Source: Cyrtodaria siliqua
Lineage: Eukaryota > Mollusca > Bivalvia > Adapedonta > Hiatellidae
NCBI GenBank assembly: GCA_037043455.1
Contig: JAWPHD010000288.1
Span: 434,001-498,000 of the forward strand
Direction of reading: 5' to 3'
Length of the DNA: 64,000 nt
Shown one piece after another: positions 1-9,963 of this stretch; the first letter of the stretch is position 1; each line of letters opens with the position of its first letter. Below the pieces are notes generated by a model. The model was not told the DNA's origin. It saw only the letters and a program-made list of their open reading frames with translations, and made no database searches. A program made the translations under genes and the position numbers.

Positions 1-1130
1 ACTTGATATCGCACTCAACAATGTAATTTGATTTTCCTTTTTCACTTTATCAACCTACTTGAAATTGCCAGTAGGTAACGGTTGACACATGGCCCACCCA
101 TATAAGTAAGTAGCATCAAGATATGTTAGCCTGTGAATATATGTTTGCAATATAACTCGTGCAACCTCTTAATTCTTTTTCCACAAACAAATATTGATCA
201 ATATATGTGATTAAGTCAAGTTGGATAACATTCATCTTAAGGCATGCATCCCAGGCTAAACCAGGACTACTGAAGTAATGGCAAGGATCTAATTTACAAT
301 ACTCAATACACATGTTTTAACGTTTTCAAAAACATCTGTCAGCAGCAGCACATCAGTCTTAAGATACAGATCATGATATTCTCCCATATGTTTTCCATAT
401 TTTTTAGCGTGTTCATAATCTGCATCTGAAATGTGTTCATCATTTAATTGAGAATAAAAGCTATCTTTGTAATTTAACTTCTTTAAAACGTTCAAAACTG
501 TTCTTGTAATCATAAGGATAAACACCTTTTCTTTTTATTAATTCTATCTTGTTGCCAGAGTATTCTTGCGAGGTGTACTGAAACGAAGGTTTTTTTTTAC
601 TAAATTATCAAGCGATTGAGAAATAAACTGAAAACTGTCAATAAACATTAAACTTTTTCCTAACATGAAAGCCATATACCTTTACATGCTATTCGGTATA
701 ACATTTATATCGTTTTTAAACTTTCCGATGTCCTGCATTATAAAGTGAGAATCATATCCTCTCAAGTTATGAAACACAACAGGTATTTTTTTAGTCAACC
801 TGAAATTAATATTACATATATCGTGACCGCTTACCCTATACTTTCTAGTTATATGACAATGGTCCCTTATTTTTCTGATGGAGTTTTCGTATGCCACTGT
901 ACAACCCGCGTCACCTTTTCCGAGAGTTGTTACAAAACCATTACAGCAAATATGACATGATTTAGATTTTTGGAATCTAACTTCTTCCGATGACAACAAA
1001 TAGACAAAGATTTGAAGATTTGTTTTACAAAATTGTAAAGCTTTTGGACAAAATAGAGGGTCGAAAAAGATCAATCAAATTTGAATACATTTTTCATAAA
1101 ATATTTAAAATATTAAAAATATAAAAATAA
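1..1130 (-). pseudogene. polB: Protein-primed DNA polymerase B, copy A, partial
   Basis: Replicative family-B polymerase of the protein-primed type used by Polintons. Three minus-strand blocks are joined by frameshifts. Positions 682-1074 hold a CHIC...DHCHIT zinc-finger-like stretch and the exonuclease-side motif FHNLRGYDSHF. Positions 289-525 and 116-313 hold the central region (YCKLDPCHYFSSPGLAWDAC). Near 60-115 the polymerase motif A region (YLYGWAMCQPLP) can be read. Motifs B and C would lie left of position 1. Compared with copy C, the N-terminal third is missing upstream of about 1100. Best explained as a decayed copy of the gene at 55687-58963. Confidence 0.9.
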
Positions 1131-1207
1131 ACAAAACCGATTAAAACAAAATCTACTAGAGAAAAGTACGATAGGATATGGAAACAAGTTGAAAAAGAAT
1201 TACGACT
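1120..1207 (+). pseudogene. C-terminal scrap of the Cys-rich Polinton protein, copy A
   Basis: A plus-strand stretch reads STREKYDRIWKQVEKELR. It matches the last ~20 residues of the Cys-rich protein of copy C (minus strand 54722-55256; there RDKYDSLWTQVEKELV). The orientation, opposite to PolB, is the same in both copies. All of the cysteine-rich part is deleted here. Confidence 0.6.
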
Positions 1208-1267
1208 GGATACCATACCGTTTAACTTGAACAGATGCTCCGTAGGAGCATCTCTACTAGCTTAATT

Positions 1268-1685
1268 TCCATTAAGCTTGATACTTTTCATATACATTTC
1301 CAGAGGTTCTGTAAACTTATCATTCTTTTGAATCTCTAATATTTTATTAAAGGTAATTCTGATTATCTCTTCATCATGTTCTAGTCATATGATTGTTTGG
1401 ACATATGATAGAAGTTGTTTAAAACTCCTATGATGTGTTTTTAACAAAGTATTTTTTTCTGCTATTCTTGTTTTGCTTGCTAAAACAGAAACTATTGAAT
1501 GGAACTGCGCCAAATACAGCCACGAAAACAGGAATTGCTGGAACTAATGCTAGAACAGCACCACAACCAATTATTCCATTGGTAATCTGTAACGTTGTGT
1601 TTATAATACCGCACAATTTATAACTACGTCTGTATGTAGCCACAAGTCACGTCAAGTGATCAATTAATTCTTCTTTGGTTTTCAT
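1268..1685 (-). pseudogene. Small Polinton membrane protein, copy A
   Basis: Start ATG at 1685 begins MKTKEELIDHLT, the same start as the copy C gene (54204). A stop follows, then a long hydrophobic segment (ITNGIIGCGAVLALVPAIPV, continuing FVAVFGAVPF) predicts one or two membrane spans. After a frameshift the tail reads HRSFKQLLSYVQ, also found in copy C. It lies directly after the proline-rich gene on the same strand. I know no function; conservation in two copies supports a real gene. Confidence 0.6.
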
Positions 1686-2208
1686 GTATAATTACCGTTA
1701 GACAATAATTTAATCAAGATATTTAGAAAATAGTTGCTCATGTGCTTTGGATGAAATTTTACCTATTTTTAATAATTCATCGATTATGATAATATCTTTA
1801 TTTATTAACTGTGGAATATTATTCCTGATTCGATACTTCCGCATACTAACTCTAGATCATTAACCAAATCATCAGGACTATTGTAATATTTAACATCAAC
1901 ACAACCTCCTAAAATCTTCTTGAACTTTGAAGAACCTTTATGAACTGGTAAAACAGATAATTCTGTTAGTTCCTTAAAAGCATTCTGAGACAGCTTTGAA
2001 TAAGTTTTTTTATTATTGTAACGCTTTGTTATCAAGTTTATAAAATCATCATCTACTTTTAGGTCTAACACAACTGCTTCTCCTTGTTTGGCAATAAGAT
2101 TGTGATGACCAACAAGCTTGGGTAAATCAATTTGTATGCCGTAATGACCATCTTTGTCGACTTTGTAGGAATTTTTATTTTGTTGCAACCCTTTGCCAGA
2201 CTTTTGTA

Positions 2209-2210
2209 TA
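2209..2210. repeat. TA target duplication, left of Tc1 element
   Basis: TA directly precedes the left terminal inverted repeat (CACTTCG...). The matching TA is at 3953-3954. Confidence 0.8.
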
Positions 2211-2238
2211 CACTTCGACGAATTTCTAATTGGCCACC
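2211..2238 (+). repeat. Left terminal inverted repeat of the Tc1 element
   Basis: Inverted partner of 3925-3952; two visible mismatches in 28 bp. Confidence 0.88.
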
Positions 2239-2437
2239 TAGTTTTTATCTCATTTTGAGAAAAGTATTCGGAGAAAAATTCAAACAACCAAATATAAGTT
2301 TATTACAATTTATTCCTAATATGTAAAACAAAAATCATTAAAATTTGATCACGGGAAGGGACTTAACACAGAGGGTTAACATTGACACCCTTAAAACAAA
2401 AACTGTAAAATCCTATCACTTTGTATTTAATTCCATT

Positions 2438-3679
2438 TTAATACTTCGTATGTCCACCTGCTGCGGCAATTACGGCACGACACCTTGCCCTCATAGATAT
2501 TATGTATCTGTGAAGATACCGTTGTTGAATGGCCGCCCACATCTGATTGACAACACGCGTGAGCTCCCTGATATTTGGTTGCAGCGGCTGGGCGCGCACC
2601 TTGCGCTTCAATAGGTCCCATACGTGCTCGATCGGATTTAAATCCGGACTTTTTGCAGGCCATTGGAGTGTTCGCACGTTGTTTGCTGCAAGCATTGCTT
2701 GTGTGCCTCTGGCCGCGTGACATGGTGCGTTATCCTGTGCCAACATCATACCACGATTGGCACGGATATGAGGTAAAAGAACCGGCCGAATGACGTCATT
2801 TTGATACCTTATCGCGTTCAGGTTTCCTTGGATGGGTACAATTGGAGTTTTCGTGTGCATGGAAACTCCAGCCCACAGCATGATGGAACCGCCCCCGAAG
2901 TTATCACATTCTACCAAACAGTTCTCATTGTTCCGCTCACCCCGACGGCGATATACTCGAGCACGTCTGTCATTCCCGCGTAGTGTAATGCGTGTCTCAT
3001 CAACAAATAAGACATTGGCCCAGTCCGCCCTTGTAAATCGCAAATGTCGCCTGGCCCACAACAATCTTGCCTGCCTGTGCCTTGCGGTAAGAACCGGAAC
3101 CCGCAGGGGACGACGGCACCGTAAGCCGACGACCCTCAAGCGATTGCGTACTGTCTGTGGGTGGATTGCGCGGTTGTGTCTGCCCATCGTATTACGGTCC
3201 GTCGTCGCTGCCGTGGTGAAACGATCCTGTAAATGGTCATTGACAATTTGAATGTCCTGTAGGGGAGTCGTCACTCTTTTCTTGGGGCGTCGTCGGAGAT
3301 CTGCAACACTTCCTGTTTGTAGAAATTTTGCCCAAAGAGTTTCAATAGTAAAGTGTCGCCTATTGAAAAGCCGAGCAGCCTGAAAAAAATAATAAAATCA
3401 ATTAGATTGATCGCAAAAAACATGTTTCTGTTATTATTTTGCACTTAATGAAAAACAACATGTTGCAACTTTAAAAAGTCGAGCAAACTAAAAATATAGA
3501 TAAAATCCACTTAAATTAATAGACTTAATACATGTTTATGCTAGTATTTTGCACTTAATAACAAATAATAAAACATAGTGTGAATTTAATAACTAAGCGT
3601 AACATACTTGTCTGATGGAGGTGCCGGCACGAATCATTCCGACGGCTTGAGCGCGTTTTGCCATGCTCATTCTCGCCAT
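2438..3679 (-). CDS. Tc1 transposase (DD34E), two exons
   Basis: Transposase that cuts and rejoins DNA at TA sites. Exon 2 (2438-3379) is open for 313 codons. It carries the catalytic triad: VDET, then QDNAPCH, then NPIEHVWD with 34 residues between the second Asp and the Glu (DD34E). Upstream, 3608-3679 encodes 24 residues starting MARMSMAKRAQAVGMIRAGT and ending SIRQ, followed by GTATGT. A T-rich stretch ending TTTCAG precedes exon 2 at 3379. Joining the two gives a continuous helix-turn-helix and a 337-residue protein, the normal length for this family. The reading frame from the N-terminus through all catalytic residues is unbroken. The intron (3380-3607) is inferred from the splice signals and the domain continuity. 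Confidence 0.88.
3380..3607 (-). other. Candidate intron in Tc1 transposase (228 bp)
   Basis: Minus-strand donor GTATGT at 3602-3607, and a polypyrimidine tract with acceptor CAG ending at 3380. It divides the first helix-turn-helix (SIRQ / AARLFN). It has stops in all relevant frames. An internal insertion is the alternative, but the exact splice consensus favours an intron. Confidence 0.7.
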
Positions 3680-3924
3680 ATTTAATGTTTTTTATAAAAG
3701 ACAATCCATGGAGAATTCATTCATACCAAAAACGACAACCTACCATGCTTTGCACGAGATCCGCGAGCACAAAGGCTATTTCGTACCTACAGTTCCGCAT
3801 GGATGATTTTATGCACGAATATGTATTTTCTTTCTGTAAATCGATAGATTAGTGTGTACAATATAAAAATAACCAAACATTAGATTTATTGATTAAATAT
3901 ATCACATAATATCATATTTTATAG

Positions 3925-3952
3925 GGTGGCCAATTAGAAAATCGGCGAAGTG
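3925..3952 (-). repeat. Right terminal inverted repeat of the Tc1 element
   Basis: Inverted partner of 2211-2238; followed by the TA duplication at 3953-3954. Confidence 0.88.
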
Positions 3953-4925
3953 TAGTTTCTAGCTGCTCGAATTCGTCAGGTAACCTTTTTATATAAAAAT
4001 CCAGAGCATTTGCTTCACCTACTGTTTTATTATATTCTTCCATAAGTGAAGCCTTATTTTATTCGCGAAACCCGCTGTTAGTTATTAATATTGAAATTCT
4101 AAGTTTAGTTACATCAGTTTGCGCATTTTTGAGTCCCTCCTTGAGTCTACTCATGCTGAGGTTGTTTACTTGTCTGGTTAAACCACTTATCTCGGGAATC
4201 ATTTCCTTATATATCTCTTTAGCCTTTTTAATATATTTATCATAATCAGCACTGTCGTAGGTAATACCTGATATTTCAGTTGGTACTGGCAAATTATACT
4301 TATCAAGCACTTCTTTATTCAAGCCAGCATTCAAGTCAATATCATACACCGGTTTAGGTTCCTTAGGCCTCGCAGCAGGTTCTTTTCCTTCTTCTCCTCA
4401 TTATTCTTCTTTTTCTTTTGTTGTTTTTTCTTCGGGATAATTGAAAAACGTTTTTGTTTGATTTTTTCAGATAGTTCAGCAATGGGTTCGACAGATTTTG
4501 GTCTAGGCATTCTTTCCGAAGTTTTTCTTAATTTTGGTCCATACTCTATTGCCTGCTACAGTTCCACATCAAAATCAGTTGGCTGTGCTTGGTCTTTAGG
4601 ATCTACGGTTTGTATTATAGTTGTTTTTTTATAAACGCGTGGTGGTGGTGGTGGTGGTGGTGGCGGCGGTGGCGGGGCAACTAATTGTGGACGTATTGCC
4701 TCAGGAAGAATAGCCAACTGTTGGCGTATTTCTGGAAGGGTAATCACATGTTCTGCTAGCCGTCTTGTTTGCTCTGTTATTTTGCTAGTTACAGGTTTAA
4801 ATACTTCTGTGTATAAATCACGACTAGCTCATTTTTCTAGTCTTTTTCGGATAACTTTATTCTCGTATTCTTTTAAGCTCACTCGCTTTTCGCTTTTTAT
4901 CTGCTAATTCTTTTCATTTTAACAA

Positions 4926-5006
4926 AGACATGTATAATATAAGGTTAGATTGAAATAAGATAAATTAAAATAAGTTAAGGCAAGTATTATCCAAGTATTA
5001 TTACAA
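4926..5006. promoter_or_regulatory. Divergent promoter region between proline-rich and ATPase genes, copy A
   Basis: About 80 AT-rich bp separate two outward-facing genes. The ATPase start is immediately preceded by AGTATTATTACA, close to the AT-rich block found at other starts of this element (AGTATTATTATA in copies C and D). This is the only strand switch between the virion arm and the proline-rich gene, so it probably drives both. Inferred from position and motif. Confidence 0.45.
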
Positions 5007-5653
5007 TGTAAATTCCAAACTATGACATGAAGACAGACGATGGTGATTTTAAACAAATATGGAACTTTATGACAGACTGTTGTTTTTGGAATGTTAATTT
5101 GTGGTAATTCAGGATCTGGCAAGACAAACACATTAGTTCACATGTTGTTTAAACCTTTATTTTACTATGACAATATTTATTTATTTGCTAAAAACTTGAA
5201 ACAGTCGAAGTACCAGGTCTTGTCGCAAAATCTTGAAAAGATAACAAAGAAAGAATAATATTCCAGTTGAAGACATATTAGAATGTTCAAATAATAAAGT
5301 TATCCCTGTGTACGATTTGGACTCAGATAATTAGAAGATAGTCATTTTGGATGATTATGTTTGTGATCGTAACCAAAATAATATTTATTAATTATTTTAT
5401 CCAGGGAAGACACAAATATTGTTGTGTAATTTATTCATCTCAATCTTACTACAAAACTCTCGAAGACATTCGTTTAAATTGTTCTCATTACATCTTGTTT
5501 GCGACTCCAAGTATAAATGAAATAAACATGCTTTCTAGAGAACAAGATGTCAGCAAAGATCAGTACAAAAAAGCACCTGACAAGCAGTACGACTTTCTGT
5601 ATCTTGATCGTCCTAGGAAGTTAGTAAAGCGTAACTTCATAGGCGAAATTTAA
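5007..5653 (+). pseudogene. DNA-packaging ATPase (FtsK/HerA, A32-like), copy A
   Basis: Motor that packages viral DNA into capsids. The start context is the same as in copy C, but codon 2 is now a stop (GAA to TAA). Walker A is readable near 5100-5130 as CGNSGSGKTNTL. Later frames carry FDDYVC-type Walker B sequence (frame-shifted, near 5350-5370), and the intact C-terminus is at 5430-5653 (KQYDFLYLDRPRKLVKRNF). Length (~215 codons) is typical for Polinton ATPases. At least four frameshifts make it non-functional. Next gene: 19 bp after the stop. Confidence 0.85.
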
Positions 5654-5675
5654 TCTAATCATATTATATATAATG
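5651..5675 (+). promoter_or_regulatory. Conserved stop-to-start motif (ATPase / fibre-like), copy A
   Basis: The ATPase stop TAA is the first part of TAATCTAATC; a TATTATATATA block then runs into the ATG at 5673. Exactly the same junction is at 38288-38312 in copy B, and a variant is at 51867-51885 in copy C. Read as a promoter or initiator element of the virus-like gene set. Confidence 0.5.
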
Positions 5676-7340
5676 GAGATTTTTAATGATCTTGGCGAGG
5701 AAGTAACGACTGGCAGTGTTAATATTACAAATTTTGGTATTATGATGTCTGAGTATGTAAAACAAAAATACTTGGTTAATTATCTTCACAAGGGTAAAAA
5801 GCAGGAAAATATTTTAAAATGTAATCTCAACATGGATAATAAAAAAAATACCAATGTGAGTAATCCGGAAAAAGCAAATGATGCAGCAACAAAGCAATTT
5901 ACTGTAATAAGAGTAGCAAAGATCATACATGATTATAATATTGATAAAATTCCAGGTATGATGAAAGATTTGACAACAGGTGTTGATGATAAACTAAGCC
6001 AAATGCAAACAAAGTTACAAGCAAACCGTGAGAAAATGTTTGAAATTCAAAACGGTTTAAAAGATGAAATAAAACGTTTAGGTGATACTTAAAAAGAGCT
6101 AGAAAAGAAAGAAGATGGATTGGAAGATAGTGAAAACTACAAGAAATTAAGTGAACAAATAAGATCTGGTGTTCAAAATATTAATACACGGATTGGAGAA
6201 ATTAATAAACAATGGTTGATAACAATGAACTAGAAACTGCTATTGCTGATGCTTCAAAACAAATGAGAACTGCTTTTATTTCCGAAATAACTCAAATTAA
6301 AAGGTTAAATGCACAGATAAAGAAATATAAAAAGATCGGACAGGGAAAGTAGCATTCAAGGAGGACAGTAAACCACAAAACACAGAAACAAACACGCAAA
6401 CAGACAAACAAGAAGGCAAAAGTAATAATAAATACAAACGACATCACAAACACAAAAGGGTTGACAATAGGGCTACCGCCTTGGAACGGTCAGTGGCAAA
6501 GTAGGCCACTGGGGGTTTAAACCGGTTCTAGGGTGCACCAAACCTCACGCTTACCCTACTGTCATCCCATTAAAACAGGGCAGTGTAAATAAAGAAATCC
6601 CCGCCATGATCTAATCTCTAACCAACAACTAACGTTGATGATATCAACAAAGAGTTTGAAGACATTAAAAAAGAAAATGGTTGGTAGGAAGACCCTGGAG
6701 ACTGCTTGACACTGATAAACTCGAGACTGCTATTGATGATGTTTCAAAGCAATTGAAAGCTGCCCAGGATGAAAGGAGCAAAGCTTTTGATGGTGAAATA
6801 GCTTCTCTTAAAGAGCATAATCAAAAGTCTGATAGTCGGCACACGGCAATTCTGGGTATAATTGATAAGTTGAAAATAACAGTAGACTATTTAAGTCGGA
6901 TTCTAATTCTTGAAGTTACAATAGATGATGGAATAAGTATTATTCATGATGATCGCGATCATGTATCATACCCGACACGAAAACCACTTGAAAGAACCAA
7001 TCGTGATGCTTTTCACGGGGCATTTACTCTCGTATATAGTTCATTTGTAAAAAGCGGAGAATATCTTACAAAATATCTCAGTGGTGGTGGTGAACCTTCC
7101 ACTGGCGCATTAATTGTAAAACCCGGGCGCTATATAGTTGAAGCAGACCTTACATATACAGTTACAAATACAGACATTGGTATAGAATATTTTAATTTGT
7201 TTAAGTGCTAAGGAGTCACTTACCCAAGCAAAAACAGAAAATGACAAACGAATACTAAAATGAACATTTGAATCATATCTTCCAAAATCTAAATATTGGA
7301 CCGTCTTTTCAAACATAAAATCTCACACTACGCAAGTTTT
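5673..7340 (+). pseudogene. Coiled-coil, fibre-like structural protein, copy A
   Basis: Start MEIFNDLGEEVTTGSVNITN; open to 6092 (140 codons). A long helical, heptad-like region follows (KLQANREKMFEIQNGLKDEI; later LETAIDDVSKQLKAAQDERS at 6725-6785). A compact, probably beta-rich C-terminal part follows to 7211 (AFHGAFTLVYSSFVKSGEYL ... VKPGRYIVEADLTYTV). Stops near 6090 and 6230 and a retroelement tail (6321-6626) break it. Copies B and C share the N-terminus. A trimeric coiled coil plus a C-terminal globular head would fit an attachment fibre; this is inferred from architecture, not from a recognised family. Confidence 0.68.
6321..6626 (-). mobile_element. 3' tail of GTNCAPLVADLF-type retroelement, inserted in copy A fibre-like gene
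   Basis: Reverse-complement copy of the conserved tail seen at 19640-19915, 20410-20710, 21220-21510, 36740-37025, 43144-43430 and 48892-49156. It contains GTTTAAACCGGTTC and the hairpin CAGTGGC...GCCACTG. The gene resumes on the right at CTAACGTTGATGATATCAAC, matching copy B at 38957. It is 5'-truncated at a different point from other copies but shares their 3' end, the pattern of target-primed reverse transcription. Confidence 0.85.
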
Positions 7341-7367
7341 CAATTTTGAAAAATCAAGTTTTAAACT

Positions 7368-8146
7368 GTGTTACAAAGGCGATTAATTTTAGAAAAAAAG
7401 TATCCATCCTATGTGGAACAAAAAATTGTATTATCATCAGAAAAAGCTTCAATAATTAATAGCTCAAATACACCAAGTAATTTTACAACTGTATTTGACA
7501 GACCATTAATATTAGGCAAGATCAAACAATATGGCATTGGACTCGATAAGGTTAATTCCATGACTTACTCGTGGTATAATATTAGTGAGGATTTTAATAA
7601 CAAAGTGATAAGGTATCACAATAGAACAAATTGGAAAAGTATTATTTTTACAAATGGAAATTATAGTTATGCTGATATCGATAATTATATAAAAGAAACT
7701 TTGACTGTAAACAATGACTTAACTGATGACTCCCGATAACAATTGAGTTAGATTTATCAAGTTTCAAATGTTAAGTTACCATTCATAACAATTTCGTACT
7801 TGATTTACGAGCATCAAATTTTCACACTTTAATTTGGTTTGACAAAGATGCAGTTATTAGAGAAACTACATTTGGAACTGTAACACCAAACATAACAAAT
7901 TCTATCGATACATTGTTTATCCACTGTGATTTGATAAGTAATTCTATTGTTGATGGATCATACGGTGGTGTCATTTATAAAATAAGTACAGCTTTTAAAG
8001 ATGAACCGATAAAAGTCGGGTTCTGTGAAGTAAACAAAACGATCATTAACAGTATTAATATTTCCATTACCGATTTCTCTGGTAAAATTATTAATCTTAA
8101 TGGTGTCCACACATCATTTCGATTTGTTTTAAAGGAATTAATGTAA
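7368..8146 (+). pseudogene. Penton-like minor capsid protein, copy A
   Basis: First block 7368-7739 (SNTPSNFTTVFDRPLILGK; YSWYNISEDFNNK; NGNYSYADIDNYIKETL), then frameshifts, then 7900-8146 (FIHCDLISNSIVDGSYGGV ... SINISITDFSGKIINLNGVH). The closing block, with a D-x-x-G-K-x-I-x-L-x-G pattern near the C-terminus, and the cysteine block are typical of Polinton minor capsid (penton) proteins, which form vertex capsomers with a single jelly roll. Length ~255 codons fits. The start is uncertain: the frame is open from 7368 but the first residues are not conserved. The pVI-like gene starts 10 bp after the stop. Confidence 0.7.
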
Positions 8147-8156
8147 TATAAGTTAT

Positions 8157-8580
8157 ATGAGACGTTTAAAAAAGGTTTATGACACTAGTACAGGAACATA
8201 TACTAAAGTTGACCGATTAACTGGGGCTGGCATATATGACATTTTTTTCAAAAGTCGGCTCAAAGATATATAGTGAGTCTGTTAAAACAGCAGGCAAGAA
8301 AGCGTTAGAAAATGCTGGTAAACAAATCATAGAGAGTGGTTCTAAAAAACTTTGGGATGAAGGAGCAAAAATGGCTGCAGATAAGTTAGTTTCAGTTATT
8401 AAAACTAAACCAAAATGTGAGATAATTTTAAAAGAACTTACAAAGGCTGATAATAAAAAAGAAATTGTAGCCGAAACTGAAGAAGATGTTAATGCAAAAA
8501 TTAACAGATTACTTTCCGGAAGGGGAATCAAAAGTACAAATGTTCATACTGGAATTAAACGATTAATTAATAAAAAATAA
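8157..8580 (+). pseudogene. pVI-like amphipathic Polinton protein, copy A
   Basis: Starts MRRLKKVYDTSTGTYTKVDR at 8157. A single frameshift near 8240 leads into 8236-8580, with Ala/Lys-rich helices (ESVKTAGKKALENAGKQIIE) and a basic C-terminus (IKRLINKK). Copies B (40219) and C (51209-51400) carry the same protein. Size (~140 residues), position between minor and major capsid, and amphipathic helical character resemble the adenovirus pVI / membrane-active cement proteins of Polintons; this role is inferred. Its TAA stop runs into TCTAATTAATA before the capsid start. Confidence 0.65.
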
Positions 8581-9197
8581 TCTAATTAATAGTGTATGAG
8601 GATGTTTCGATGTAAAACATGTACCTATTCGGTTAGATACTCCTATAACACAACCAGGAAATACTACCAGGCAAATGAAAAGTTGTTACACTAAATGACA
8701 GAAGTTCTTACTTTGATTGGTATAATCATATTTTGAAATCAAATGGAAGTAAAGGAAAATGGAAAAATAGTTTACGATGAAATAATCTTCACAGATTTGT
8801 TAATGTCAAAAGCTTGCTTGAAATTTCTGACGATTATGCAAAGACAACCAGAACAAGCGAATATTTTTATTTAGACACTACGATTGCTGCAGAATCTCGA
8901 GATGATGAAGCTGATTATAACCTAGGATTTACTGCTCGTCATGCTATAATTACATAACTAATAAAAAAGTTGACTCTATAATTCCATGAAATAAATATTC
9001 CTTCTTTGAAGATTTGGAAACAAACATGCTTCCTCCTGGTCAGATTCATATCAGCTTGCAACTGACAGATGATAATGTGCTAATTTTCAAATCAAGTGGT
9101 GTCGAGTAGTTATTAATAAATTAGTTTTGTGGATACCTAGAATGACATTTAGCTCAGATGGTTTAGCTTATGTTATGTCAAATCATATGACATCAAC

Positions 9198-9209
9198 AAG
9201 ATGGACTTA
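9198..9209 (+). repeat. 12-bp target duplication, left of SINE
   Basis: AAGATGGACTTA; repeated exactly at 9432-9443. In copies B and C this sequence occurs once. Confidence 0.9.
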
Positions 9210-9431
9210 CATCAACAATGTGGAGCGCTGTGGTCTAGTGGTAGAGCGTTGGACCCATGATCCAAAAGTCGTGGGTGCGATTCCCGTCATTGCCATATGC
9301 GTTGTGTCCCTGAGCAAGACACTTTATCTGCATTGCTTAGTACTGGTTCTACCCAGGAAGACATCGAGAGTGATTCAAATATGTTCAAAGAGCTTTCGTT
9401 ACAATCGATGTAAAATAAATAAGTTTAAAAT
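9210..9431 (+). mobile_element. tRNA-derived SINE inserted in the capsid gene of copy A
   Basis: Short retroposon copied by another element's reverse transcriptase. The 5' part is tRNA-like: A box TGGTCTAGTGGTAGAGCG, an anticodon arm TTGGA-CCCATGA-TCCAA (CAT anticodon position), and B box GGGTGCGATTCCC. A body with GTGTCCCTGAGCAAGACACT and GTACTGGTTCTACCCAGGAA and an A-rich end follow. Perfect 12-bp target duplications flank it. The tRNA acceptor stem does not pair, so it is not a tRNA gene. Confidence 0.9.
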
Positions 9432-9443
9432 AAGATGGACTTA
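9432..9443 (+). repeat. 12-bp target duplication, right of SINE
   Basis: Exact copy of 9198-9209; the capsid reading continues after it (RWTYLREMI). Confidence 0.9.
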
Positions 9444-9963
9444 TCTTCGTGAAATGATAAAAAAAGCGGAAGTTCTCAACTAACTGAATCCGTATTTAGA
9501 ATAACGCCTGGAGTTAAAAGTTCGAACCATGTTTTTGTTTATCTGCAAAGGTCAGACAAGAGTTCTTCCCAAACACAAAATCCTCACTCTTTTTGATACG
9601 TTTAGGGTAAATGCTGATAAATACTAATTGCTATTAGGTTGGAAATGGAGTTTATTATCCAGAAACTGAATATAGTTATGCTAATATCACAAGAATATTC
9701 AGAGATTTTATTCATTATTCTTGCAAACAAAATGATAAAGACACTGGAACTTTACTAAACGTGAGTAATTTTAAAACTCTTTTCGGAATGATACATTTTG
9801 ATTTGAGTTACAAGGAAAATGAAGTAAGTATTGATCCAAAACAACTAAGTTTGAGATATAAGCTAAATATATCCCCCAGAGGCTCCTTATAAAAGTTTAT
9901 GCTCTGGTTATCTATGAAGAAAATGTAGTTATTGATACTGTCGGAAATGAATTGGTAATAGTT

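Larger units (their letters stand above)
2211..3952 (-). mobile_element. Tc1-type DNA transposon (1742 bp)
   Basis: Cut-and-paste element inserted in the proline-rich gene of copy A. Terminal inverted repeats of about 28 bp: left begins CACTTCGACGAATTTCTAAT, right (reverse complement) begins CACTTCGCCGATTTTCTAAT; both continue TGGCCACC. TA lies on each side. Gene sequence matching copy C resumes on both sides. The element carries one intact transposase gene on the minus strand. It is clearly more GC-rich than its surroundings, as expected of a recent arrival. Confidence 0.93.
1710..4925 (-). pseudogene. Proline-rich Polinton protein, copy A, split by a Tc1 element
   Basis: Long minus-strand gene divergent from the ATPase. 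From the N-terminus: a basic helical region (4750-4925, with a stop near 4830), the conserved block TLPEIRQQLAILPEAIRPQL, an uninterrupted run of 12 prolines near 4640-4675, a Lys-rich stretch, and YDIDLNAGLNKEVLDKYNLP (4280-4349). The Tc1 element at 2211-3952 splits the gene. The C-terminal part (1805-2208) contains DGHYG, VGHH and KRYNNKKTYSKLSQNAFKEL. Copy C (52897-54190) has the same blocks, so this is a real protein of the family, roughly 450-500 residues. Function unknown; its place suggests a structural or early protein. Confidence 0.72.

Noticed and set aside
2832..3251. 139-codon plus-strand frame
   Set aside because: Antisense shadow of the Tc1 transposase; the minus strand carries all catalytic motifs.
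9222..9295. A tRNA-Met-like gene (CAT at the anticodon position)
   Set aside because: A and B boxes and the anticodon arm are there, but the acceptor stem does not pair, and the sequence continues into a SINE body with an A-rich end and flanking 12-bp duplications.
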